In this document: positions 35,701 to 44,111 of the stretch, piece by piece | Position numbering within the stretch: position 1 is the stretch's first letter | Layout of the letters: every line of letters begins with the position of its first letter | From: a virus | Direction: 5' to 3' (one strand) | Virus record (IMG/VR): IMGVR_UViG_3300020469_000085 | Span: 1-44,111 of that record | DNA length: 44,111 bases | Position numbers and translations under genes: made by a program | The notes under the pieces: generated by a model | What the model was told of the DNA's origin: nothing | Database searches by the model: none | The model's input: the letters and a program-made list of their open reading frames with translations, nothing else

Positions 35701-38700
35701 TGGAAGGGCCGCAATTCTCCCCTACTACTGTCAATGGCAACTCTATAATCTGGGTCTGCTGTTGCACCAACACTATGATTTTGAAACTGATCTACAATGA
35801 ACCCATTTTTAAATCTATCATTTCCATCGGCATCTGTAACTTTCATATCCATTGTATCTTTTTCTAAAAGATTAAGAGATGTATAATATTCCAAATTGGA
35901 AATTCTCTTTTCCAATTTTCCAATATCCTTCATGGTATATCTTCTATTATCCATCATCGAAATTGATATAGATTCTGGGCCCTCAGTATATGGTAATGTC
36001 GTTAATTCATATAAAACCATTCCATTTACAGGATCATCCGGCATTTGAGGAGATACAGAAGAACTGCCATATTTTATTAAAAATTTACCTTTTTCTGTTG
36101 CATAAAGTTTATCTTTACGACCCAAATATCCCCGTAAATCGGCGCTGATAGCACTACCCGTTCTGGGGTAATCTCCAGATGGACTATTTACAACACCTAG
36201 TACATTTGGCCATCCACCACCAACTAATCCACCCGTCCCATCGAGTTGAGACCATTCTAATGCAGGTCTGAAATCAAAAACATCAGACAATCTGATATTA
36301 TCAAAACTGTCAATAAGTTCATAATCTGGATAAGAATCTACTGAAGCATAGTCTCCTACGCCATGTGACCAATACGAATATACTATAATAGGTCTACCTT
36401 TACAAGATTCTCCTGCGCCTTTAATTTTTACTTTACCAAGGCCTAAAACATTAGATTTTGATCCATCATCTAAAATATATCGATCTGTAATATCATTAAT
36501 TTTAACAGGTACATCAGATGGATTTGGAATTGCAGTTACACCAGAAACAAATAGATTTAATATTTCATCCGAAAATGGATTTTCTATACCAGAAATTGTA
36601 AGGGAATTTTTTACGTCATCATAAGTCAACCCACCTACAGCTGACAAAGTTACATTGAAAGGACTTGAACCAGTTTGTTCATAAAAATTATACGCTTTCA
36701 ATACAAATTCAAAATCTGACTCTGACATCTGGTGAATGTTTTTCTTATCAGATGAATCTATAGCAACTCTATACGCATAATTATTTACATTACATGTATC
36801 ATATATTTTTTTAAGGCTAACGATATCAGAATGATGTAATTGAAATTCGTTTATAGATAATGATAAATCTGTACTTACACCCAATCCAGTGAGAGTAGAT
36901 AAAAGTTGTCCAGATGAAGAAGATCTTTGAGAAGCAATATCAATATCATATGTATTAGTGTTATTTGTATCATTGTTCGTTGTGTTCGAATCCCAATTTT
37001 GTCCAGATATAGTACCGCCGGTCAAACTTGTCAATGTATATGGCATATATATTTGTGTGTTTTCAGTCTTTATTTTTTCTTTCGATTGTGTTTTTCTCAC
37101 AGGAACCAGTACATTTAAGTTCGGTATACTAGATAATGTAGTTATAAAAGTAACCGATTTTAGATCAGATGAGAATGAAAAGTTGCTTTGAGTTCCTACT
37201 TCGCCTGCAAATAAACTAGTTCCATTTGGAGGCATCCATACATTATATAATGTTGTAGTTTGCTCAAAATATTCGTCGGCTGCAGCTAGAGTAAGAGTTA
37301 CCGATCCTAAACTACTGGATGAAGTCACAAATTCTTTCATTACAGAATATTGTGTATCAACAGTAGAAGTACCACTGATATCATCTATACTTCGTATTGT
37401 CTGGAGCCAATTATTTCCAGTTTCAATTATACTTCCGCCAAGGGAATTTGATATAACCGATTTACTAAAGAGTCTAGCTATAGTTGTAGTATTGGAAATA
37501 GTTCCGTCTGTTGAATTTCCAGTATTAGAGAAATTGCCACCAGAACTAACTCCGATTGCCTCAAGAATTACCTCATTAAGAGCAAAACGATTTCTCGGTA
37601 AAATATTAACATCACCAACCGAACCATTTGATCCACCCGCATTTCCAGAATTTAATTCTTTTACCAATAAAGAACCAGTAAAAGAGTTGTAATCATAAAC
37701 GATGCCGCGAATAGCATCATTATTTTTTTGGTAAATCAAAGATTTTCTGGAAAAATTTCCTTCTTGTTGCATCATAGACATTTTTGTTAAAATATTTGAA
37801 CCAAAGTCATATACTTTTGTTGCGCCGTGTGTCTCTTGAGATGTAATAGACCTAGCATCTAATATATTATATTCTGTGTTAGTTCTGGGGTTAGTTTCAA
37901 AATTTATGTCATATAGATATAATTTATAGATCGCCGTTTCTTGTGTAGTAATAGGAGGTCTAAAATCTCCCGTTGTGTGATTATATGATCTGGCCCCACT
38001 GCTAGAATCTTCGTAATAAGAAATTGCTTTAACCTTTGCAGTACCGACAATATCAATACCATATACGTTTGATGTCAATGTTTCTGCACCACCATCAAAC
38101 ATAACTGGTGGGATTTCTCCAGCAACACCATCGACGGTCATTCCCGCTATATTGAGAGATGTTGAATTAGAATCTGCCGGTACGCTAACCCATTTTTCGG
38201 AAGCAGATTTACCTATGTGACAATTTACCAAATTGACCGAACTATTTATTTTTGGCAATCCCTTCATATCAGACACAAAGATATATGGGCCCAAATCTAC
38301 TGGAATAAACTCATTATTTTCTTTATAAATTTCTCTTGCTTTATTGTATATAAGATATTTACCCTGCTTGTTTAAAGCCTTGGGTTCTACTTCATATCCT
38401 TTTATATATGCCTTGCCAGATTCGATACCAATTGCAATTTTATTTCTAACTGCATTAATTAAATTCTGATGCGTAACGCCAGGATAATATTTTGTTTGCG
38501 TTGTATCTAACACCTGATCGGGATAATTATTAATATCTTGCTGTGTAATCTGATGCGATTGACCGACTCCATCGATGGTCATTCCATATTCGTCCGACAT
38601 TTTAGTTTCTGCCCAGAATCTAGCCTCAACATCAGTATCAAATACAAAGTCCGACATATCAAAAACGCCACCATTAAAATTTTCTTTATAATATTCTCTA

Positions 38701-39764
38701 ATATCTAATTTGAAAGGCCTGACAGTATAATCTCCTGACTCATCATAGGTTCTTCTTGCCAAAGTTTTCATCAAGATTTCATAATCATCTCTTGCTGCTT
38801 CTTTTGCTACAGTACCATTTTTAACAGTTATTAACTCAACGAAATCGGATGTATCTACTACATCAATATCCTTTTTTACTAAAGTCAATACAACTTTTAG
38901 TCTATCAGCTCCAGGCGCATTATAATTTACACTACCCAAAGATGTATCAAGTAAAGAACTATCATCATTAGAAGTGATAACAGATTGTGTAATATCCAGA
39001 CCAATTTTTGCAGTTGGTTCCGAAGTATATTTACTCAATACAATACTTTGTGCTTGGACTTTTACCAATTGTCCGCTGATATAATAAACACCCTCCTCGA
39101 TAAAGGCAATCGTACCTTGACCAATGGGCCCAGAGACAACAGAATTTGACATTACTTCGCAAGTTAAAGTAGAACCATCTGTTCCAGTTGTTACAAGAGT
39201 TTCGCCTTCAACAAATGTAGAAGTAGCCCCTTCAGCAATAGTTACGGTCTCTCCATTGACAGTAAATGTCGTGGTGCCCGGCACCGAATTTTGAATAGAA
39301 ACCAATCCGCTTCCCACATTAACTTGTGTATTCGGAGCAGGGGCTCCATCAAGATATTTCAAATATAGTGTAGTTGGTTCGTCGCCATCTGCGGCATAAT
39401 CTGTAAAATCTCCGTCGCTATTTCCATCAAAAATATCTACATGTTTAACAACTAATGCCTTTAAACCAGTTTTGTTACCTTGAACTATCTTTCCTACAAA
39501 ATCATTTGCAGATGGTAGAGCAGTTGGAAGCATAACTTTCACATACTGAGCATTTAAATCAATCGCTGATTGGCCAGGGATTACCATTGCCCCTTCTTTA
39601 AAGAAATGATCTGACAAATTAGTAATCTGTTGTTGTAACAAACTCTGCATTTGAGTCAATTCTCTTGCCTGAATAGAATTTCCAGGCTTGAATAGTATTT
39701 TTAAATATCCCTTGTTTATGTCGTAATCGTCAAAATAGGGGGTGACATTAAGATTTAAAGTCAT
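32754..39764 (-). CDS. Giant DUF4815-type virion structural protein, 2336 residues
   Basis: The N-terminus (NVTPYFDDYDINKGYLKILF, then SIQARELTQMQSLLQQQI, then HFFKEGAMVIPGQ) matches the DUF4815 family of T4-like marine phages. A second typical block lies near 440-480 (YYPGVTHQNLINAVRNKIA, KAYIKGYEVE). Residues about 1780-1900 hold another widespread segment (WYDPLAQTIMVDMDGGMF, VDLFFSTKDDFKPVTCQIR, NGYPGPKILGE, YCIVILADTQGYRCHISRMG). The family is known from virions, but its exact location is not clear to me. It is long for a T4-like structural protein and occupies 7 kb. It follows gp8 directly, so it is probably part of or attached to the baseplate. The ATG at 39764 follows AGAGAAG. Confidence 0.88.
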   Translation of the reverse strand: MTLNLNVTPYFDDYDINKGYLKILFKPGNSIQARELTQMQSLLQQQITNLSDHFFKEGAMVIPGQSAIDLNAQYVKVMLPTALPSANDFVGKIVQGNKTGLKALVVKHVDIFDGNSDGDFTDYAADGDEPTTLYLKYLDGAPAPNTQVNVGSGLVSIQNSVPGTTTFTVNGETVTIAEGATSTFVEGETLVTTGTDGSTLTCEVMSNSVVSGPIGQGTIAFIEEGVYYISGQLVKVQAQSIVLSKYTSEPTAKIGLDITQSVITSNDDSSLLDTSLGSVNYNAPGADRLKVVLTLVKKDIDVVDTSDFVELITVKNGTVAKEAARDDYEILMKTLARRTYDESGDYTVRPFKLDIREYYKENFNGGVFDMSDFVFDTDVEARFWAETKMSDEYGMTIDGVGQSHQITQQDINNYPDQVLDTTQTKYYPGVTHQNLINAVRNKIAIGIESGKAYIKGYEVEPKALNKQGKYLIYNKAREIYKENNEFIPVDLGPYIFVSDMKGLPKINSSVNLVNCHIGKSASEKWVSVPADSNSTSLNIAGMTVDGVAGEIPPVMFDGGAETLTSNVYGIDIVGTAKVKAISYYEDSSSGARSYNHTTGDFRPPITTQETAIYKLYLYDINFETNPRTNTEYNILDARSITSQETHGATKVYDFGSNILTKMSMMQQEGNFSRKSLIYQKNNDAIRGIVYDYNSFTGSLLVKELNSGNAGGSNGSVGDVNILPRNRFALNEVILEAIGVSSGGNFSNTGNSTDGTISNTTTIARLFSKSVISNSLGGSIIETGNNWLQTIRSIDDISGTSTVDTQYSVMKEFVTSSSSLGSVTLTLAAADEYFEQTTTLYNVWMPPNGTSLFAGEVGTQSNFSFSSDLKSVTFITTLSSIPNLNVLVPVRKTQSKEKIKTENTQIYMPYTLTSLTGGTISGQNWDSNTTNNDTNNTNTYDIDIASQRSSSSGQLLSTLTGLGVSTDLSLSINEFQLHHSDIVSLKKIYDTCNVNNYAYRVAIDSSDKKNIHQMSESDFEFVLKAYNFYEQTGSSPFNVTLSAVGGLTYDDVKNSLTISGIENPFSDEILNLFVSGVTAIPNPSDVPVKINDITDRYILDDGSKSNVLGLGKVKIKGAGESCKGRPIIVYSYWSHGVGDYASVDSYPDYELIDSFDNIRLSDVFDFRPALEWSQLDGTGGLVGGGWPNVLGVVNSPSGDYPRTGSAISADLRGYLGRKDKLYATEKGKFLIKYGSSSVSPQMPDDPVNGMVLYELTTLPYTEGPESISISMMDNRRYTMKDIGKLEKRISNLEYYTSLNLLEKDTMDMKVTDADGNDRFKNGFIVDQFQNHSVGATADPDYRVAIDSSRGELRPFHTSKNINLAINTVESSGYALKEQKIYLPYTSEQIMAQEKSSKTINVNPFAIFSFRGSLQLFPSTDDWKETNQAPDIVTDKRDEYEVFEHLLPADGVMGTEWGEWENNWTGVETGRTTVTKNSWAQNKAFKISRGLTNFGVPRTSTRTTQQKRVGTKTRTGQQTTVAPLDKRESYGTKTLKTEVIPYIRSRNVYFSAEKMKPNTKLYAYFDGVAVSEFCESTRKFTFTDTNEVIAEWFKNNRDVIVDNRGNVGLVGDTSEHKVNVYDVDWIDSTTITLHVGPDNVFAQFGSREGSYTTGEQMTVRWPDPDSPTGLSEKRVGTLPAGDNVVAANSDLKTDESGFISGIFSLPNSANIRFKTGERIFRMSDQLNNASDAGTEGQTTYAATGIIETVADQIVLTRVPEFTVTDVSDEEPISQRLPPINQVFQSGGWYDPLAQTIMVDMDGGMFISAVDLFFSTKDDFKPVTCQIRHTVNGYPGPKILGEKVLYPKDVNISELGTTPTQFVFPSPIYVQDQTEYCIVILADTQGYRCHISRMGQEAVDGSGTISAQPHAGVFFKSQNASTWTADQMEDLKFRVHRAVFDTSARGEVILENTEYDDNNNDLWSREFSPQSMKITENSSKITFNVNDTSGFVPTDRWSGQGYNYVTLSDFHGTYDVFPSESLNGDHLVTETTYNTFTIDMRNSFYKQGSSSQSIAYSAAELPTVTNTYTPKSNTGFLPRFKSNFKYDLIKPTIQTIELPNTDITAQFRGLSGTSQDSNKVPGIKDANYQYFVPNQNIEFSSPMMMATNKNENLFNRSGTALDKKSLAIKLNLISEFDNISPVVDTQRMSAILISNKTNSPSNATVGQRGYVNTGFIAETEPTNGSIATKYITKEVTLEQSSTSLKTVASVNKQSPCDIDFYYRIKTSEEQVFVDRPWVLMERPDVYDVNSINGDDFKEFEFDVQNLPEFTSVSVKIVMSTENSSIVPKVKDLRIIALAS

Positions 39765-39796
39765 ATGTTTCTTCTCTCATTAGGTAGTTAAACGAA

Positions 39797-41479
39797 TTAA
39801 AATTCAAAGACAACCTTGATATCTTCGATTTGATCTATGGCTCGAGATACTGGCTGTCTATTTTCAGTATACAAAACCTTACCAGAACCAGATTCTACAT
39901 CAAAAGTAGTTTCTCCTGAAGTACCCCAAGCATCAGACGTTGGCGTTGTATAAGATGGACCACGATATGATACGTTTGTTGCAGGAATAAGAGATGTTTT
40001 TTCAAGGGGATCTGCAACAATTGCGATTTGTCTAAACACAGAAGATGTGTCCGACACTGGAAACATTACTTTAGTTGTATCAGTACCCGCATCATTGGGT
40101 CTGGTATGTTGTTCATCATATTCAAGTCGCATAGCTATCATAATGTAATATCCACCAAGTTCTTCTATAGCATCAGATCCATGGCCCTTATCGGGACTAA
40201 TGATTGGCTTTACTTTACATGCATTCACATTATCTGCGCCAGAACTAAGAGCAGGCAAGTGATCGGTATCTATAACTGCTGAAGTAATCGTAGTATAATT
40301 TGTTCCTTTATTAGTAATGTTTATATTAGAAATTTTACCAGAAGAAACAATACCATATGCATCGAAACCTGAACCATTACCCGTAGTGGTAATTCCTGGC
40401 GCCACGATTATAGTAGTTGAGGCCTGTGCAGGAAGAGCACCATCGAGAGTAACAACAACAGTTGTTCCAGTAACTACCCAATCTGTAATTTTTTGTTGAT
40501 TTTGATTTTGTACATCTACAACATAATATCCGTTATACTTACCACTCAACATGCCAGATTCTACACCAGTGATTGTGACAGTACTTGTCCCATCAAGGAG
40601 CATGTCATTGCGAGAAATATTGTCGTGATAACCTACTCCTCCTGTTATTGATCCATTGACCTCATTAGGCATTATTTTTACATGATCTATATGGCCAGGC
40701 GCTGTCAGAGCAGCTTGTTGAATTTGCCATTGAACACCTTCAGCAGAAGAAGAATCTAATGGATCGTATTCAACAGTGGTTACAGGAATATAATCCTTTG
40801 TCAAAAACTTCAAGGAATCTGCAAGAGAAATAGAATACATATATTTCCACCTATAACCATCAGCTGTAGTTTCTATTTCTGATACAGAAGTGGATGTAGG
40901 TTTCACAGTCGATTGAACTGCGATAGATGTTGCACTGTCATCCACAAATTTTTGATTGTTTATGCATTTATACACATTGTATTGATTCGAACCTTCCGTT
41001 ATCACATAAGAATTTGGGATAATCTCTTCTGCCAAGTCATGTTCATACATCGTATAAACTGTATTTGGTGTCCAGTTAATTCTAGGAATTGCAAGAGTCA
41101 TATCAGTCTGTTCGACCTTTTTCATTGCAATAGAACCCTGTTTGACTGCATATCCATATCCGATAGAATCTTCAGGTGTTGGCGGATTTGCATCATTCAA
41201 CCAAGCAGTAGGTTTCCCAATCGACATATAAAGGTTATTATATACTGATTGTCCTAGATGAGCCCAAGTAATATTTCCATCAGTGGGCACGGACGGTGTT
41301 GGACCTGTAGTACCAGAAGTTCCATTACCCAAAGCAAGCCAAAGATTTCCATCTTTCACTACAGAAGTGCCTTCTGAATAAGTTGTTGATGCCTTCCAAA
41401 TTGGTGCGGATCTGTTAATAGATTGCAAAAATTCCTGAGCATTAAATATTCTCAGTTTATTTGTGATAATTGCTGCCAT
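39797..41479 (-). CDS. gp8: Baseplate wedge protein gp8
   Basis: Homologue of T4 gp8, a subunit of the baseplate wedge. Matching points to T4 gp8: residues 82-105 (NLYMSIGKPTAWLND ... PPTPEDS; T4 has TIFITFGRSEPW ... PYPTDS), LAIPRINWTPNTVY (T4 VIPRRDWGDTRY), DGYRWKYMYSI (T4 DGYVWEYLFEI), FRQIAIVADPLEKT (T4 FRQISIITNPLEAK) and the end YTENRQPVSRAIDQIEDIKV (T4 YMENRPPIIMAMDQTEEINI). It is 560 residues against 334 in T4. One extra segment is at residues 28-76 (WKASTTYSEGTSVVKDGNLW ... TDGNITWAHLG), and another near 380-420 carries a INITNKGTNYTT beta module. It lies downstream of the gp7-like gene, the same order as in T4. Confidence 0.93.
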   Translation of the reverse strand: MAAIITNKLRIFNAQEFLQSINRSAPIWKASTTYSEGTSVVKDGNLWLALGNGTSGTTGPTPSVPTDGNITWAHLGQSVYNNLYMSIGKPTAWLNDANPPTPEDSIGYGYAVKQGSIAMKKVEQTDMTLAIPRINWTPNTVYTMYEHDLAEEIIPNSYVITEGSNQYNVYKCINNQKFVDDSATSIAVQSTVKPTSTSVSEIETTADGYRWKYMYSISLADSLKFLTKDYIPVTTVEYDPLDSSSAEGVQWQIQQAALTAPGHIDHVKIMPNEVNGSITGGVGYHDNISRNDMLLDGTSTVTITGVESGMLSGKYNGYYVVDVQNQNQQKITDWVVTGTTVVVTLDGALPAQASTTIIVAPGITTTGNGSGFDAYGIVSSGKISNINITNKGTNYTTITSAVIDTDHLPALSSGADNVNACKVKPIISPDKGHGSDAIEELGGYYIMIAMRLEYDEQHTRPNDAGTDTTKVMFPVSDTSSVFRQIAIVADPLEKTSLIPATNVSYRGPSYTTPTSDAWGTSGETTFDVESGSGKVLYTENRQPVSRAIDQIEDIKVVFEF

Positions 41480-41510
41480 TGTTTTACCTTTTGCATATGA
41501 TTTTTTATAT

Positions 41511-41518
41511 TATTTATA
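41511..41518 (-). promoter_or_regulatory. T4-type late promoter octamer TATAAATA
   Basis: Exact TATAAATA on the minus strand, 32 bases before the gp8 ATG at 41479, in the 46-base gap after the gp7-like gene. An AAGGT ribosome-binding site follows. Confidence 0.6.
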
Positions 41519-41525
41519 ATCTTTT

Positions 41526-44111
41526 TTAGTCGATTGTCATAGTTTCTAAAATTTGATTCAATTCTTCAACAGTTGATGGTATATTTGCTGTCGTATATTT
41601 TACCAATGTAGATTCTGATGCGAAATTGGATTTGTCATTTATAGTGCCCGGCGATATAAATTTTTCAAATGTATTTTCGTCCAAAACACTAATGTTATAA
41701 TCAGATCCCGATTGTAGTTTTTCGTTAAATTTAGCTCTTTCTACTGAAAGATTTGTTGGGCCCATTCTTTTTCTTGTCCCTGATAGGGGAGTTTCTTCCG
41801 ACATAATCAAATAAACGGGCGAAATGTTTACAATAGAATCTAAAACCGCCCTATACTTCCTATCAGATTTAGTGACTACATCTGACATAACAGTATTTCT
41901 CCATTTATGGTCTGTTCCGTCAGTGGTAGATATCCATTCGTCATTTCCATTTTCTTCTACTGGCAAATTATACCACATATTATAATCCGGATGTCTAACT
42001 GCTATATGTGTCAAATTATTTCCTTGTACCAATTTTCTATGGTTATTATAAGGAGAACCTATCATTTCCGAAGCTGGACTAAACATTTGTTGCACCAATT
42101 CGTTACGAGGATAAGTATCCCTAAAATAAAATTTAAATCTTTCTAAAGATTTCCAAGTCGTATGTAATGTCGGCACATCGCCTTCTTTATTATTGTTAAA
42201 TCTTCCAGAAATATTTATAATCATTTTTTCATCGCGTGGATTTGCGCCGTCTGCAATAGAACCGATCCAACTATTGGCATTTCTATCTACATTTCCACGA
42301 AATATATTATCCCATCTAAATTCTACTCTATTTGGACCACCGAATACTGCATTATTCCATTCGGGCATGTCAGCAGAATAACTTGAAATCAATTTGACAT
42401 CATATACAACATATCTTTCGCCAACCGATGAATCAATTAGAGCTCCAATTATTTCATACTTTCCCCAAGGTCGAGTATTAATCCAATTATCAGAGATCAT
42501 ATATTCATCAGAAATATCGTAAATAGTTACAGTATTTCCTATAAGTCCGGAAGTATAATAGTGTGAATAGTCTTTTCCAAATGCTTCTCTAAAATTTAAT
42601 GCAATTTTTTTAACTTGCCACCATCCGCCAGAAGCGTTTGTACCATCAGCCTGTAGTAAAGCATATCTTCCAGATCCGTTATCTACTGTTGTAGATCCAG
42701 CGGTATCATCAGACACTTCGCCTTCGCCCACTCCATTATACATTCCATCTATTGTAGAATTTACACTTAGTTGTCTATTGTCATATGTGAATATATTTCC
42801 ATGAGAATTTAAATAATTTGTGTCCTGTCTTGTCGAAGTCGGATACCATTGGCCGTTAGTTTCTCCATATGCCCATCGACCAAGACCGTCCATATTTTTA
42901 ACTTTCATGTTGACATTTTTAATAATCTCATATATAAGTTGGGCCCATGCAATACCAGCACCTTTTCTGACTTCTGCAGCAGTAGAAATACTGTATTCTC
43001 CAAACATCATTAATCCGGCAGGGTGAATCACTTTTTTAACAATTTTTCTCCATTCGTCAATATATCTTCCGACTTTAACAACATAAGAAAACTCCTGCCA
43101 CAAATACCCATCATATAATCTATTGTCATCCGACAAAAATCCCTGTTTGTTTAAAAACTCGCCAGGACGCACACAAAGGGGTCCTGTCAATACAGTCGCT
43201 GTCGCTTGTCCATCACCAAAGGAACTTAGATCAATTACTGGGGGGGTAGTATAATCAACTCCAAACCCTTCTAGTTCTGATTGAAGTGCATTTCCTTTTA
43301 TTTTAAAACTTTCTATTTTACCTATGTCTTCGCCATGTCCTTTGAACCATGCACCCTTACCAATCGACTTATAAATACCAGTATATTCCTTGACATAACC
43401 ATATGGTTTTTTCATATAATTATTTCCAAAAGTAGACAAACTTACAATAGTAACCGCAGCTCTTGGTTTTGACGACCAAGAAACTCGCAAAGAATTTCCG
43501 TCCGGTAGAGCATAGGTAGAATATATGCCATTTTCGTCAGATTTTCGCAAAGAAATTTTATTAGCAGACACAGGATGATTTTCATTACGAATAATATATT
43601 CTACATCATCTTCAAGAACGCTCAAATAACTTATTTCTATTACTTCATCTATTCCCAAATCTGGAGAAAATGCAATTCCACTGCCCATTCCACTTATAGC
43701 ATTACCACCAGAATCTAAAGCCTGAGTCAATGAAAACTGTGCGCCGGTTTGGCCTGGTTGAATTAATTCGGAAGTATTTGTTATTATTTCACCAGAGGGA
43801 ACAGTAGAGTTTACACTTCTAGTAATTGTGGGGATTTCATTTATATCAAACATCATAGAAAATGCAGATTTATTTGACTCTGTCACTTTAAATGTAACCT
43901 TTAATGGTTCAGATTTTCGAATAGTAGTAACAGAAGGAATTGGATTTACATATATTGGATTCAATCCAACACCAGAGATAGAATTATCAGTACCCGTATC
44001 TTCAATGAGACCAGAGACTTCTTCATATCTACGGCCAGTTGTAAATCTCAGAGTTCCAAAGAAAGCATGATTATAATCTTCTATAGAATATGATGGGTCT
44101 TCTTTTTGTCT
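41526..44111 (-). CDS. gp7: Baseplate wedge protein gp7-like (N-terminus cut by window edge)
   Basis: The frame stays open to the right edge, giving 861 residues. A TTG at 43964 could start an 812-residue protein, but the frame continues in front of it with ordinary protein (YNHAFFGTLRFTTGRRYEEV), so the gene is simply cut. Near 43010-43170 it reads DGYLWQEFSYVVKVGRYIDE, then WRKIVKKVIHPAGLMMFGEY. This resembles the end of T4 gp7 (INRSRSYYVMKIKSN, then WKSDVIRFVHPVGF). Its place directly before gp8 also fits gp7, which organises the T4 wedge. Near 43232-43270 is a module with GFGVDYTTPPVIDLSSFGDG. The 400 residues after the VHPxG motif have no equivalent I can recognise in T4 gp7. Assignment rests on this motif and the gene order. 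Confidence 0.75.
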   Translation of the reverse strand, partial: RQKEDPSYSIEDYNHAFFGTLRFTTGRRYEEVSGLIEDTGTDNSISGVGLNPIYVNPIPSVTTIRKSEPLKVTFKVTESNKSAFSMMFDINEIPTITRSVNSTVPSGEIITNTSELIQPGQTGAQFSLTQALDSGGNAISGMGSGIAFSPDLGIDEVIEISYLSVLEDDVEYIIRNENHPVSANKISLRKSDENGIYSTYALPDGNSLRVSWSSKPRAAVTIVSLSTFGNNYMKKPYGYVKEYTGIYKSIGKGAWFKGHGEDIGKIESFKIKGNALQSELEGFGVDYTTPPVIDLSSFGDGQATATVLTGPLCVRPGEFLNKQGFLSDDNRLYDGYLWQEFSYVVKVGRYIDEWRKIVKKVIHPAGLMMFGEYSISTAAEVRKGAGIAWAQLIYEIIKNVNMKVKNMDGLGRWAYGETNGQWYPTSTRQDTNYLNSHGNIFTYDNRQLSVNSTIDGMYNGVGEGEVSDDTAGSTTVDNGSGRYALLQADGTNASGGWWQVKKIALNFREAFGKDYSHYYTSGLIGNTVTIYDISDEYMISDNWINTRPWGKYEIIGALIDSSVGERYVVYDVKLISSYSADMPEWNNAVFGGPNRVEFRWDNIFRGNVDRNANSWIGSIADGANPRDEKMIINISGRFNNNKEGDVPTLHTTWKSLERFKFYFRDTYPRNELVQQMFSPASEMIGSPYNNHRKLVQGNNLTHIAVRHPDYNMWYNLPVEENGNDEWISTTDGTDHKWRNTVMSDVVTKSDRKYRAVLDSIVNISPVYLIMSEETPLSGTRKRMGPTNLSVERAKFNEKLQSGSDYNISVLDENTFEKFISPGTINDKSNFASESTLVKYTTANIPSTVEELNQILETMTID

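Noticed and set aside
43962-43964. TTG start for the gp7-like gene
   Set aside because: The frame remains open to the window edge with protein-like sequence in front of the TTG, so the true start lies outside.

Overview
This window is a stretch of virion (baseplate, tail tip and tail fibre) genes from an AT-rich, T4-like contractile-tailed phage. The best anchors are a baseplate wedge gp8 homologue (39797-41479) and, directly upstream, a gp7-like protein that runs off the right edge. The rest resembles T4-like phages of marine bacteria: a giant DUF4815-type structural protein, fibres with 'EGTNLYYTDAR' repeats, and short octamers of the T4 late promoter type (TATAAATA). The host cannot be read from the sequence. 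A peptidoglycan-cutting tail tip and the general gene set fit a Gram-negative bacterium.

All 14 genes lie on the minus strand, so transcription runs from right to left. They are tightly packed; the longest gap is 88 bases, and there are no tRNAs, integrases, CRISPR arrays or insertion sequences. In order of transcription: gp7-like wedge protein (cut by the edge), gp8, a 2336-residue DUF4815 protein, a 69-residue coiled-coil protein, a 396-residue fibre-like protein, a 980-residue glycine-rich adhesin-like protein, three related large proteins (26013-28349, 21208-25950, 16259-21145), a very acidic repeat protein (12763-16188), an unrecognised 1015-residue protein, a PAAR-M15 peptidase tail-tip protein, a 305-residue fibre-like protein, a fourth member of the large paralogous family (3046-7779), and a fibre of at least 985 residues that is cut by the left edge.

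The gp7-like and gp8 proteins should form the baseplate wedge. The DUF4815 protein and the fibre-like and paralogous proteins probably build the baseplate periphery and receptor-binding apparatus. The PAAR-M15 protein would cap the central spike and open the cell wall. No homologues of T4 gp9, gp10, gp11 or gp12 could be recognised, so the large unrecognised proteins may take their place.

The most notable points are: (1) four large paralogues with a shared modular core; (2) a cupredoxin-like domain with a complete type 1 copper ligand set inside a tail fibre; (3) a spike tip fused to a cell-wall peptidase; (4) an acidic protein made of two different repeat families that share the same 14-residue period; (5) small GC-rich islands inside loops of otherwise AT-rich structural genes; and (6) late-promoter-like octamers placed 20-45 bases before many of the genes.
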